Shown: one piece after another, positions 53,989 through 62,095 of the stretch
Numbering within the stretch: the stretch's first letter is position 1
How the letters are laid out: each line of letters begins with the position of its first letter
Origin: Faecimorpha stercoravium
GTDB taxonomy: Bacteria; Bacillota; Clostridia; Lachnospirales; Bianqueaceae
Direction of reading: 5' to 3'
Assembly (NCBI GenBank): GCA_018712555.1
Contig: DVGT01000079.1
Location: 1-62,767 of the forward strand
DNA length: 62,767 nucleotides
Notes under the pieces: model-generated
The model's input: only the letters and a program-made list of their open reading frames with translations
What the model was told of the DNA's origin: nothing
Database searches by the model: none
Made by a program: the position numbers and the translations under genes

Positions 53989-55196
53989 GGCATCATGCCT
54001 CCCTGATCCTCGGGTGATTCCTGCACGAAATTTCGTGTTGTCGTCTGTCCTTCTGACAATCCTTCTCTGGGAGAAGCAATATAATCCTCCGGCGTCAATC
54101 CAGAGAGGATTTCATAGGTATCCTCGACTTCATAATATGTCCCCAGCGTAACTTCTCTTTTCTCTAATTTTCCGTCCTTTTCCGCCCATACAAACCAGTT
54201 TTCCCCTTCCTGTACCAGATAAGCAGACGGGATTGCCAATACTTGATTTCCATTTTCTTCTACGGCAGACTCGCTGACCAGCTCTACATATACATGCTGC
54301 CCCAAAATCAAGCCCTCATACGAATCCAGTACAATATAAAAGGCATAGGACGAAGACGTTTGCGACGCATCTGTATTATTGGTCCCATAATATATATTGT
54401 TATTATTCTGTTCTGTCTGACTGGTATCAATCTCAGAAATCACTCCTGTCCATGTCTGATCCTCAAATACTCTGGAACGAACCAACACCGCACTGCCAGA
54501 CGTAATCTGATGAACATTCTGTTCGTTGATCTTGGCCTTTACTCGGTATTCGCCGGATGCCATCAACGTGATATATGTTTTCTCCTGACCATACATATCT
54601 GTGGTATTACCATCCAAAACCGTTTCGTCGATAGACTGCACCACGCCTGTCATCGTACTGTATACCGTATCGTTTTCCATCTGACTTTTCTGTTTGTCGA
54701 TCTCTGATTGCTTTACCTTCTTATCATATTCTGCCTGCTTAATCGACGCCAGTCGATTCTGGATCTCTATCGTATACTGCAGCTGATTATCCTCTGATGC
54801 GGACTTCTTCTCTTCTTCCAATGCCGCGATTTCGGAATAATATGTATTAATAGAGTTATCCAGACGTTCGATCTCAAGCTGCGCCTGTTCCAATGTCAAT
54901 TGAATGTCTTCTGTATCATAGACAAAAAGCGGATCCCCCTCCTGCACACTTTGCCCTTCTTCAACCAGCGTTGTTTTTACCGTTCGCCCCTGCTCCGGAT
55001 TTACCTTCATCGTAGCCTGCGGTTCCACCATTCCAGCAAAACGGTTTTGTACTCCCGCAAAGCCATTGATCCCCGCAAGTTTGCCTACGCTGTCTACATA
55101 AACAGCATCTGTTCCCGTCCCTGTATTCTCACCGCATCCCGCCAGTATCAGTCCCAATACTAAACACAGCGCGATGATTCGATCCCACTTCTTCAT
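53985..55196 (-). CDS. MacA-like adaptor lipoprotein
   Basis: 403 residues. Lipobox LAGC with Cys21. A lipoyl half (VEEGQSVQEGDPLFVYDTED) leads to a standard coiled-coil hairpin (about 100-180) and beta-barrel, and the C-terminus resembles the membrane-proximal domain of MacA. It lacks the tip insert found in the second adaptor of the same operon. ATG at 55196 has GGGGGA 6 bases upstream. First gene of the efflux operon. Confidence 0.87.
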   Translation of the reverse strand: MKKWDRIIALCLVLGLILAGCGENTGTGTDAVYVDSVGKLAGINGFAGVQNRFAGMVEPQATMKVNPEQGRTVKTTLVEEGQSVQEGDPLFVYDTEDIQLTLEQAQLEIERLDNSINTYYSEIAALEEEKKSASEDNQLQYTIEIQNRLASIKQAEYDKKVKQSEIDKQKSQMENDTVYSTMTGVVQSIDETVLDGNTTDMYGQEKTYITLMASGEYRVKAKINEQNVHQITSGSAVLVRSRVFEDQTWTGVISEIDTSQTEQNNNNIYYGTNNTDASQTSSSYAFYIVLDSYEGLILGQHVYVELVSESAVEENGNQVLAIPSAYLVQEGENWFVWAEKDGKLEKREVTLGTYYEVEDTYEILSGLTPEDYIASPREGLSEGQTTTRNFVQESPEDQGGMMP

Positions 55197-55234
55197 ACAA
55201 TTGTCCCCCATTCTTTAAGTTTCATTTCCGTTTC

Positions 55235-55263
55235 AGTATATCAGATTCTTTCAGAAAACTCAA
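55235..55263 (-). promoter_or_regulatory. Promoter of the MacAB-like operon
   Basis: TTGAGT (55258-55263) and TATACT (55235-55240), 17-base spacer, minus strand, about 40 bases before the first adaptor start. Confidence 0.6.
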
Positions 55264-55287
55264 CCATCTAAATCAAAAGATTTTCTT

Positions 55288-55333
55288 AAAAAAGCTGTCG
55301 GCAGACTGTTATAAACACGCCCGCAGACAGCTT
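55288..55333 (-). terminator. Intrinsic terminator of coaX
   Basis: AAGCTGTCGGCAG and CGCAGACAGCTT arms flank a loop of about 18 bases, with a T run following on the minus strand. Confidence 0.75.
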
Positions 55334-55337
55334 ATTC

Positions 55338-56102
55338 TTACTGGTTTTTTTGATAGATCAACCATAATCCATCCAAAAGAAGATGATCATCCTGAATAAA
55401 TTTTCTGCGACAATATGGAATCACCGCAGCGGCCAATCCTCCTGTTGCTATCAGTGTAGCCCTCTCCCCCAATTCTTCTTCAATCCGTTCCGCTATACCA
55501 TCCATCATCGCTGCCGTCCCCAGCACGCTGCCTGAACGCATACTATCAATAGTATTAGTGCCAATTACATGCTTGGGTGCGGTTAAATCAATATGAGGCA
55601 ACTGAGACGTGTGCTCCGACAGCGCCGCTAATGCAGTGCGTACGCCAGGAAGAATCACCACTCCCCTGAAACATTCTTTTTTATCAATCACGGAAGCCGT
55701 CGTCGCCGTTCCCAGATCAAAAACAATCTGCGGTACAGGATACTTATGCAAGGAGGCTGCTGCCCCAGCCACCATATCCGCACCCAACTGTGCCGGATTA
55801 TCGATTTTAATATTCAGTCCTGATTTAACCCCCGGACCTACTACCAGAGGTTTCTTTCCAATCAAATATTGAATCGCCCTCACAAGTGGTGATATTAACG
55901 GCGGAACCACGGTAGAGATGATCCCACCCTCCAAGCTTTTGCAATCCACTTCATTGATATCCAGCCAGCATTTAAACTTAATGGCATACTCCTCTGCCGT
56001 CGTTTCAAGATCTGTCTCAAAACGTCCTACATAGTGAGCGCCGCTCCCATCCAGGCATCCGGCAACCAGATGCGTATTTCCCACATCAATCGCAAAAATC
56101 AC
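55338..56102 (-). CDS. coaX: Type III pantothenate kinase
   Basis: 254 residues, ASKHA fold. IDVGNTHLVAG at the N-terminus binds phosphate. Later motifs: GADMVAGAAASLHKYP, FDLGTATTASVI and the C-terminal IATGGLAA. First step of coenzyme A synthesis. The start is GTG at 56102 with AAGGAAG 6 bases upstream. It lies 54 bases after panT, with a terminator hairpin between them. Confidence 0.94.
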   Translation of the reverse strand: MIFAIDVGNTHLVAGCLDGSGAHYVGRFETDLETTAEEYAIKFKCWLDINEVDCKSLEGGIISTVVPPLISPLVRAIQYLIGKKPLVVGPGVKSGLNIKIDNPAQLGADMVAGAAASLHKYPVPQIVFDLGTATTASVIDKKECFRGVVILPGVRTALAALSEHTSQLPHIDLTAPKHVIGTNTIDSMRSGSVLGTAAMMDGIAERIEEELGERATLIATGGLAAAVIPYCRRKFIQDDHLLLDGLWLIYQKNQ

Positions 56103-56123
56103 TGTAAACTTCCTTTCTTTTAC

Positions 56124-56153
56124 AAAAAGAGGCGGAGTTACCTCCGCGCCTCT
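56124..56153 (-). terminator. Terminator between panT and coaX
   Basis: AGAGGCGGAG and CTCCGCGCCTCT arms (one bulge) with a short loop and a run of T on the minus strand. coaX then depends on read-through or a promoter inside panT. Confidence 0.75.
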
Positions 56154-56156
56154 TCC

Positions 56157-56780
56157 TCATACATCTAATGGAAACTGACGTTTCATGACCACATCCAATG
56201 CTTTACTGATTGCAGCCGCCACGATAAAACACACGACCGCCTCAACAATACCATTCAAGCCCACGAATGCGGCTACAAATGCCAGGAGATTCATTCCTCC
56301 TCGCATTCCCATAATATAATCTGTCTGTCCAAAGAGCAGCAGCAGCCCCCCCACAAAGAAAGTGGTATTCAGCAATGCACCGCCCAGGCTTGTCACACAA
56401 TACGAAAGTGACTTCGATTTTGTTCGATCCACGCGCACCAAGCCTCGAAAGATCAGCCCGCAGAGCCACCCCATCAGGATTCTCGGTACCATGCAAACCA
56501 GGAAGGTAAATACTGGCTGAATTCCCAGCAGTGTGCTTCCGAAAGCGCTCATGCCAAAGCACTGTATAAAACTCGCTAGGCCAAACATGGCTCCTAAAAA
56601 GACCCCTGCACCAGGTCCGATCACGATCGCTCCGATAATCACCGGAATCATGATAAACGTTATTTCTACCGCCCCCACATGAAGAAACCCTATCGGGGTA
56701 AATCCCATGAGAAAGATGATAGCCGTAAGTATGGCCAACTGTACCATCCTACTTGTTTTTGCAGAAATATTCTTGTTCAT
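56157..56780 (-). CDS. panT: ECF transporter substrate-binding component, probably PanT (pantothenate)
   Basis: 207 residues with about six membrane helices. The N-terminus contains the S-component coupling motif region (LAILTAIIFLMGFTPIG). The specificity is inferred from its neighbour coaX, the first enzyme to use pantothenate. The shared EcfA/T module is not in this window. Confidence 0.82.
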   Translation of the reverse strand: MNKNISAKTSRMVQLAILTAIIFLMGFTPIGFLHVGAVEITFIMIPVIIGAIVIGPGAGVFLGAMFGLASFIQCFGMSAFGSTLLGIQPVFTFLVCMVPRILMGWLCGLIFRGLVRVDRTKSKSLSYCVTSLGGALLNTTFFVGGLLLLFGQTDYIMGMRGGMNLLAFVAAFVGLNGIVEAVVCFIVAAAISKALDVVMKRQFPLDV

Positions 56781-56884
56781 TTGATTATCCTCCTGCTATT
56801 GTTTTCGTGTCAAAAAGTCGCTTTCCCCGAGATTTCTGCATCTCTCGCGGCGTCCTCTTTGCAAATGAAATACAATGCAGGCTT

Positions 56885-56913
56885 ATTATACCCGGTCGCC
56901 CTTAAATTTGCAA
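56885..56913 (-). promoter_or_regulatory. Promoter of panT
   Basis: TTGCAA (56908-56913) and TATAAT (56885-56890), 17-base spacer, minus strand, about 100 bases before the panT start. Confidence 0.65.
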
Positions 56914-56928
56914 GTGTTTTATAAAAAA

Positions 56929-57960
56929 TTATCCTTTGTAATGGCACTTAAAATCAGGGACTAATTTCTTGATCACCGGCAGCATACCGATTCCATCCGG
57001 TGTATGCGGCGGAAGCTGCCAGAAATCATGCGCATTAAACGTATTTCCTTCAATAATAACGGGCCCCTTTTCTGTCACAGCCACGTCCCAGCCGATATAC
57101 CGTACCTGCGGCACTACCAGACTCGCCTTTAGACACATCTTGACGGCTTCTTTTACATACGGTATCTCATATCCTACCAGTGGAACATGTGTCTCTGGGT
57201 GTTCGTAATAAATGATACCCTTTGTAGTATCCCCAGAATGTGCCGGATACGCAATTTTACCTGTTTCTGGATCTACTCTGGCAAACAGACAGTTGTTGTC
57301 CACAATACTTCCATTAAGCCCCATCTTCTGTACGATATAGACCACATGCGGTTTCCCCCAATTATCCAGAATTGTGATAATCCGCATGCTGTTCACCGCA
57401 TTGGAATATAGCTTCTGCAATGCCGGATGCTGTATGATCAGGTCTTCGATAGTACAGAATCCCTTTTCCTTAAAATAGCGGTACAGAGAATCAAAATCCG
57501 GGTAATCGGGCACATGAATCCGCTCACATCCAATTCCACATTCCTTATCCTTCAGTTTTCCAAAAAGCCACTCTCTGCTTTTTACAAACTCTTCAACCTC
57601 TGCCTTTGAGGCCTTCTCCAATTCGATGAAACCCCGGCCCAGATAATCATGAAATGTGGTATAAAATTCGTCCTTATTCTCGAAGATAGATGAATACTTC
57701 GGATCATTCAGGAACTCATTCAACTTTTTACTGACTAGCCGCGTCACATAGGTGCTGCGCTGCTTCGGTGTCAGATTGTAAAAAGCAAAGACCTGATAAT
57801 CATAGTATCCCGCCCCATATCGCAATGTACACTGTACCATATCCAAAAAGATCAGCAGTTTGTTCTTTCCTGTTTTCTCATGTACTGCGTCAATTGCGCC
57901 CTTCATTTTGTCAAAACTGGCATGAGCCAACACTCTGAAAATATAATTACGATCCGCCAT
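56929..57960 (-). CDS. Sugar-transfer-associated ATP-grasp family protein
   Basis: 343 residues. The C-terminal half has ATP-grasp features: GLNGSIVDNNCLFARVD, VRYIGWDVAVTEKGPVIIEGNTFNAHDFW. This matches the ATP-grasp family found with polysaccharide and cell-envelope genes; the reaction is unknown. ATG at 57960 is 1 base after the alr stop, with AAGGAGG overlapping the end of alr, so translation is coupled. This link to alanine racemase suggests a role joining an amino acid or related group to an envelope component (inference). Confidence 0.75.
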   Translation of the reverse strand: MADRNYIFRVLAHASFDKMKGAIDAVHEKTGKNKLLIFLDMVQCTLRYGAGYYDYQVFAFYNLTPKQRSTYVTRLVSKKLNEFLNDPKYSSIFENKDEFYTTFHDYLGRGFIELEKASKAEVEEFVKSREWLFGKLKDKECGIGCERIHVPDYPDFDSLYRYFKEKGFCTIEDLIIQHPALQKLYSNAVNSMRIITILDNWGKPHVVYIVQKMGLNGSIVDNNCLFARVDPETGKIAYPAHSGDTTKGIIYYEHPETHVPLVGYEIPYVKEAVKMCLKASLVVPQVRYIGWDVAVTEKGPVIIEGNTFNAHDFWQLPPHTPDGIGMLPVIKKLVPDFKCHYKG

Positions 57961-57961
57961 C

Positions 57962-59092
57962 TCATTTCCTCCTTGAATCTTTATAAAAACGCGGAACTCT
58001 CTTCGATATCCCACAGACAATCTCATCTACATTCGTATGCAGCATATCTGCCATTCCCTGTACACTCAGCCGATCTCCCAAGAGTGTCACCGTATCTCCC
58101 CGCTGCACATCGGGTATGTCTGTTACATCCACCATGCACTGATCCATACAGATTCGTCCAATAATCGGTGCCTCCATCCCATGAATTAAAACCTTCCCTC
58201 GATTTGACAGCTCTCTTCGCAATCCGTCGGCAAAACCCACCGGCAGCGTGGCGATCCGAGTCGTTCTGGGTGTCACATAGGTTCCTCCATAACCAACTTC
58301 CGATCCCTTAGGAACTTCTTTCACCATAACCACATATGTGTACCAGCTCAAAATTTGTCGAAGTCCCTCTGCCGGCCAGTTCATCTCGTCTGAGGGAGGC
58401 AGGCCATACAATATATCACCGGCACGCACCGCATCCATCTGTACCTCTTCCATCATCAGAATCGCCGGACTATTTGCCACATGAAGCAGCGGCAAGGGCA
58501 CTTCCAGCGCCCGTATCTGCTGTACAAAGCGCAAAAACAAATCATATTGTTTTCGCGCACTTTGGTGATCCGCCTCATCGGCTCTGGCAAAATGAGTAAA
58601 AATACCCTGCACGTCCAAGCCGTCCATCCTCATGATGCGTCCAATGTCCTGCAAGGATGCTTCTGACGGTGAAAATCCAATACGATTCATTCCCGTATCG
58701 ATCTTAATCTGCACACGTTGACGAATTCCCTTTTTCCTTGCTTCTGCTGCCATAAACTCCGCCATCTCACAGGAAAACACCGTAAGATCCAGTCGGTAGG
58801 GCATCGCCTCACGCACACAATTTTCTCGAATGTCTCCCAGGACAATAATTGGTTCTTGAACGCCAGCCCTGCGAAGTTCAGCACCTTCTTCCCAGATGGC
58901 CACCGCGTACGCATCCACACCCGCACGCCGAAATGCCGGATATAGTCCTACCGCACCATGTCCATACGCATCCGCTTTCACCACCGCAATCAGCTTTACA
59001 CCGGGATGCAGCCGACGTCGGATATTTTCCACATTCTGTCCCAGCCTATCCAAATCCACAACCACGGCCGTCCTTCCCGACCAGCTTTCCAT
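57962..59092 (-). CDS. alr: Alanine racemase
   Basis: 376 residues, fold-type III PLP enzyme giving D-alanine for peptidoglycan. PLP lysine in VVKADAYGHGA (about 35-45), the KIDTGMNRIGF region, and the second catalytic Tyr near GYGGTYVTP, with GRICMDQCMVDV following. ATG at 59092 has GGAGG 7 bases upstream. Confidence 0.95.
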   Translation of the reverse strand: MESWSGRTAVVVDLDRLGQNVENIRRRLHPGVKLIAVVKADAYGHGAVGLYPAFRRAGVDAYAVAIWEEGAELRRAGVQEPIIVLGDIRENCVREAMPYRLDLTVFSCEMAEFMAAEARKKGIRQRVQIKIDTGMNRIGFSPSEASLQDIGRIMRMDGLDVQGIFTHFARADEADHQSARKQYDLFLRFVQQIRALEVPLPLLHVANSPAILMMEEVQMDAVRAGDILYGLPPSDEMNWPAEGLRQILSWYTYVVMVKEVPKGSEVGYGGTYVTPRTTRIATLPVGFADGLRRELSNRGKVLIHGMEAPIIGRICMDQCMVDVTDIPDVQRGDTVTLLGDRLSVQGMADMLHTNVDEIVCGISKRVPRFYKDSRRK

Positions 59093-59126
59093 GCCGATGC
59101 CTCCTTCAAACATATCTCAGTATTTC

Positions 59127-59155
59127 ATTTTATCACATCCGCGGATATTTTACAA
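59127..59155 (-). promoter_or_regulatory. Promoter of alr
   Basis: TTGTAA (59150-59155) and TAAAAT (59127-59132) with a 17-base spacer, minus strand. The spacer contains the 10-base palindrome ATCCGCGGAT, a possible operator. Confidence 0.55.
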
Positions 59156-59256
59156 TCCTAAAATCCGACGCATTCTTCTCTCTCAAAATGCCCTCGTAAA
59201 AAGGAGCCAGCATTCTCATTTGATATGCTTCCAGGTAGATACGTAAAATAACAGAA

Positions 59257-59294
59257 GCTCCCTTCTAGACGGAGACAAATGCCTAGAAAGGAGC
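59257..59294 (-). terminator. Terminator-like hairpin after the NTP pyrophosphatase
   Basis: GCTCCCTTCTAG and CTAGAAAGGAGC arms (12 bases, one mismatch) with a 14-base loop, then TTCTGTTATTTT on the minus strand. Confidence 0.6.
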
Positions 59295-59327
59295 CATTCA
59301 TTTAGCACGACAATCCCTCATTTTTGC

Positions 59328-59705
59328 TTACATCGTAATGGAAGGATCATCTTGTATAAATTCTTCATATTCCTTCGCTTCTTCCGGTGAAAGAACTCGT
59401 TCCAGAAAGACACGGTCATGGAATAAGCCATTTGTTTTTGCCTTCATCTGCCGAAGCTTCTCTAATTCATCCATGTTAAGTCCTCGCGCCAGCAAGATGG
59501 CATTGATTACCTCAACCACGTCCGCCAACTCTTCCATGCTTCGGCTTGCCATGTATTCTCTCATTTCTTCTTTTAATTTTTCATGCAGTGCATACAAGTA
59601 TTCATCATCATCCAGATGCCGCACTAAGGGTGTATATCCATCTCGCTTCATTATTTCTGGAACACGATCCCTGATCAGCTTGTTGTAAATCCGTTCTTTT
59701 TTCAT
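59328..59705 (-). CDS. MazG-like nucleoside triphosphate pyrophosphohydrolase
   Basis: 125 residues, all-alpha. The N-terminus IYNKLIRDRVPEIM is a signature of the small phosphoribosyl-ATP-pyrophosphohydrolase-like group. The metal ligands are in KLKEEMREY and EELADVVEVINAIL. Likely a house-cleaning hydrolase for non-canonical nucleotides. It is related in fold to HisE, but the true hisE is at 11190. Confidence 0.85.
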   Translation of the reverse strand: MKKERIYNKLIRDRVPEIMKRDGYTPLVRHLDDDEYLYALHEKLKEEMREYMASRSMEELADVVEVINAILLARGLNMDELEKLRQMKAKTNGLFHDRVFLERVLSPEEAKEYEEFIQDDPSITM

Positions 59706-59717
59706 TGTCTGTCCCCC

Positions 59718-59846
59718 CTATTTCATGGATTGACGGAATACAATTTCTCCCGTCTGTTCATTCATGCAGTCCACACTCCTTCGGAGTTTGACGCCCTTGG
59801 CGGTAAACTCAAGGCGTGGCTCAATTGCTGCAAGTATAGATAGCTG
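59718..59846 (-). other. Open frame fragment in the leader of the pyrophosphatase gene
   Basis: A minus-strand frame of 42 codons without an ATG near its beginning reads EPRLEFTAKGVKLRRSVD and MNEQTGEIVFRQSMK and ends two codons before the next ribosome-binding site. It could be translated from GTG 59774 or ATG 59765, or be a gene remnant. Family not recognised. Confidence 0.3.
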
Positions 59847-59859
59847 TCAAGTCACGACT

Positions 59860-59889
59860 ATTATACCACACTTTTCCTTTTTTTGTAAA
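59860..59889 (-). promoter_or_regulatory. Promoter of the pyrophosphatase transcript
   Basis: TTTACA (59884-59889) and TATAAT (59860-59865), 18-base spacer, minus strand. The leader to the gene is about 150 bases and contains the small frame described separately. Confidence 0.6.
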
Positions 59890-59917
59890 CCCTTATTTCA
59901 GCAATTGTCGTATAAGT

Positions 59918-60595
59918 TTAGTCCGATAACTCTGTACATAGCAACCGATACGGCGCTTCATCCTCTTCAATTTGGGGAAACCTTCGAGTTTCTTCATAGA
60001 AACGATTATCATTCTCGTCATCATTACACATGGAAACTTCTCCAAGCAGTACATCTCCGCTTCCTGTCTCCACATGAAAATCATGATATAAATACGGTGT
60101 TACTGTCAGGCTCTCCCCTGGTGTGAGCCTAATCTTCGTGCCAGCCGGCACGCATTTTCTCACACCATCCATATGCACTATCACCGGTGTGTCCGCTAAT
60201 CCTCCCTCTGCCGTAGAATTATAAACAGTAATCAGAACATTTCCGCCGCCCCGATTGATAATGTCTTCCATCTTATTCCAATGGAAATGCATCGGCGCCA
60301 TTTGTCCCTCTTTCACCATAAGCAGTTTCTCCGCATATGGTTTTGGATATTGGTCCGTCATTTTTACGTTTCCATTTCGGAGCGTGATCAGAGCAAATCC
60401 CACTTCGTCAAAACGTCCCAGACCATAATCCGTAATATCCCATCCCAAATGATTATCTCGTATCTCCTGACATTCCTCGCCCTTTTCCTTCCACTCCTGG
60501 GGTGTCCATTTACAGAAAGGCGGAATCTGCATTCCACATTGCTGTACCAAAATCTCCATCTCTCGAATTGCCTGATTGATCCTCGATCGCTTCAC
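59918..60595 (-). CDS. D-lyxose ketol-isomerase family protein
   Basis: 225 residues, cupin fold. Metal-binding set around PMHFHWNKMEDIINRGGGN (His, His, Glu), with a later His in YLYHDFHVETG. The length and motifs match the D-lyxose/D-mannose isomerase family (YdaE-like), which interconverts lyxose and xylulose or mannose and fructose. GTG start at 60595 with GGAGGG about 6 bases upstream. No sugar transporter is adjacent, so the physiological sugar is unknown. Confidence 0.85.
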   Translation of the reverse strand: MKRSRINQAIREMEILVQQCGMQIPPFCKWTPQEWKEKGEECQEIRDNHLGWDITDYGLGRFDEVGFALITLRNGNVKMTDQYPKPYAEKLLMVKEGQMAPMHFHWNKMEDIINRGGGNVLITVYNSTAEGGLADTPVIVHMDGVRKCVPAGTKIRLTPGESLTVTPYLYHDFHVETGSGDVLLGEVSMCNDDENDNRFYEETRRFPQIEEDEAPYRLLCTELSD

Positions 60596-60615
60596 TCTGA
60601 TCCCTCCATCCCTTA

Positions 60616-60647
60616 AAAATAAAGCGGCGACAATCCCTCGTCACCGC
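60616..60647 (-). terminator. Intrinsic terminator of the YesL-like gene
   Basis: GCGGCGACA and TCACCGC arms (with a GT pair) around ATCCCTCG, then TTTATTTTT on the minus strand. Confidence 0.75.
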
Positions 60648-60656
60648 ATACTCATC

Positions 60657-61598
60657 CTACTGATGCTCCTCCTCTTCTTCCTCCTGCTTTTCTCCCTCTG
60701 CCGGAGTTTCCGACTCATCTTTTACACGCACAATCTTATAATCATCCTCTTCCACTACGTCCTCTCCACTTTCATCCACCTTGACGTAGCGATACTCTCC
60801 CTCTTCATCGTACTTCGTCTGATTCATATACCTGTCAATAATCGCCTGCCGCTCTGCATCCAGACTGAAGCCTTCCAATTCTTCTTCCTCCAGCTCCTCG
60901 TCTTCCGAGGGCATATAATTCTTAAACACTCTTTCCAAAAGAGCAGCGGCAATATACATATACAACCCCGGAACCACAAACAACAGGCCCATATTGACCA
61001 TGAGACAGACATACACAGCCCCTACAAAAAGAGCCGTCAAGACAATCGTTGTCAGCAAATGTTTATTCGCCATCAGAAACCCATATTTGAAGAAATCCTT
61101 GGTTTTCATCTCAAATCGCGCAATCAATGCTGGCACATATAGACTGATAAAAATGAACTCAATACCCACCAGTCCCTCAAGAGGCAGAATGATGTAGGTC
61201 CCAGATCCAAAACTGGCCTGGTTATTGAGGATCAGCCAAATATTATACAAAATCACACAAACAAGGATTGTAATGAAAAGACTTAATAACATGCACTGTT
61301 TATAATTGGTCTTATACGCATGCCAAAAGTCCCTCATAGTATACGTATCCGTTCCGCGCTGCTTCTTCCCCATGGTATAGACAACAGCGCATGTGGCCGG
61401 CGCCCAATGCAACAGACAAATAAAGATCAATAGGAGACCCACGATCGGCGGCACCATCCCCAGAACCCCTGTCGAAAGCAAAATCATGACTGGCAGGATC
61501 CCTCCCATCAAAGCCCATACCGCGCTTAAGATAATCATATCAAAAAGCAGCGTCCCGTATTTAACAAATGGGCCGTCCATACTGAAAAATCCAGCCAT
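60657..61598 (-). CDS. YesL/DUF624-family membrane protein with acidic tail
   Basis: 313 residues. The N-terminus FFSMDGPFVKYGTLLFDMIILSAVW is the YesL signature, and about five or six membrane helices fill residues 15-215. The remaining roughly 90 residues form a very acidic cytoplasmic tail (EDEELEEEELEG, ending EEEEEEHQ). YesL proteins are typically near 200 residues, so the tail is an extension. Function unknown; family members are often near carbohydrate genes. Confidence 0.75.
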   Translation of the reverse strand: MAGFFSMDGPFVKYGTLLFDMIILSAVWALMGGILPVMILLSTGVLGMVPPIVGLLLIFICLLHWAPATCAVVYTMGKKQRGTDTYTMRDFWHAYKTNYKQCMLLSLFITILVCVILYNIWLILNNQASFGSGTYIILPLEGLVGIEFIFISLYVPALIARFEMKTKDFFKYGFLMANKHLLTTIVLTALFVGAVYVCLMVNMGLLFVVPGLYMYIAAALLERVFKNYMPSEDEELEEEELEGFSLDAERQAIIDRYMNQTKYDEEGEYRYVKVDESGEDVVEEDDYKIVRVKDESETPAEGEKQEEEEEEHQ

Positions 61599-61703
61599 AC
61601 TATCTATCCTCCAAAAATAAATTCCAACGCTCCGGATTTATGCCCCAAAGCCAATCCATAACGCTGTCTAGCCAATCCTTAAGCCTCTTTTAAGACCACA
61701 CTT

Positions 61704-61732
61704 ATTATACCTTATTTCTTATTTTGAAACAA
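61704..61732 (-). promoter_or_regulatory. Promoter of the YesL-like gene
   Basis: TTGTTT (61727-61732) and TATAAT (61704-61709), 17-base spacer, minus strand, about 105 bases before the start codon. Confidence 0.55.
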
Positions 61733-61843
61733 CTATCGTTTGTATCCATTCTGTGAACACTTTGTAAATCCCCTTTTCGCAGCAAATAAGTGCAGATGTC
61801 AGATCGAATGACTCTCTAACTACTACTTTTTATGGTACTAAAA

Positions 61844-62094
61844 GGGGCTGTTGCAAAATACCTACGCTGGTCTCACCATTGATACGGAATGAAAGAGTAT
61901 GATCTCCTAAGGAGTTCCGTGAATGCACGGACTCCTTTTTCGTTTCCAGGACATTCCATAAAGCTAAGAAATCCCGGAGTTTTCTCATTACTCTGACCGG
62001 GAAATTGTTACATCGCTTCAAGACCAATGAGAAATCTTGGTTTTTCACATTAGTCCAGCTGAGAGATGATTTCTCATCTATTTTGCAACGCCCC
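61844..62094. mobile_element. 251-base MITE-like element
   Basis: The ends are near-perfect inverted repeats: GGGGCTGTTGCAAAATA (61844-61860) and TATTTTGCAACGCCCC (62079-62094), differing by one inserted base. The GGGGCTGTTGCAAAAT end resembles termini of IS1182-like elements (established pattern, from memory). There is no room for a transposase. Internally, AAGGAG...CTCCTTTTT (about 61909-61939) looks like a plus-strand terminator. No clear target duplication is seen. Confidence 0.6.
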
Positions 62095-62095
62095 T

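Noticed and set aside
59328..59705. Second hisE
   Set aside because: The N-terminal NKLIRDRVPEIM and overall pattern place it in the general MazG-like pyrophosphohydrolase group, not HisE, which is at 11190.
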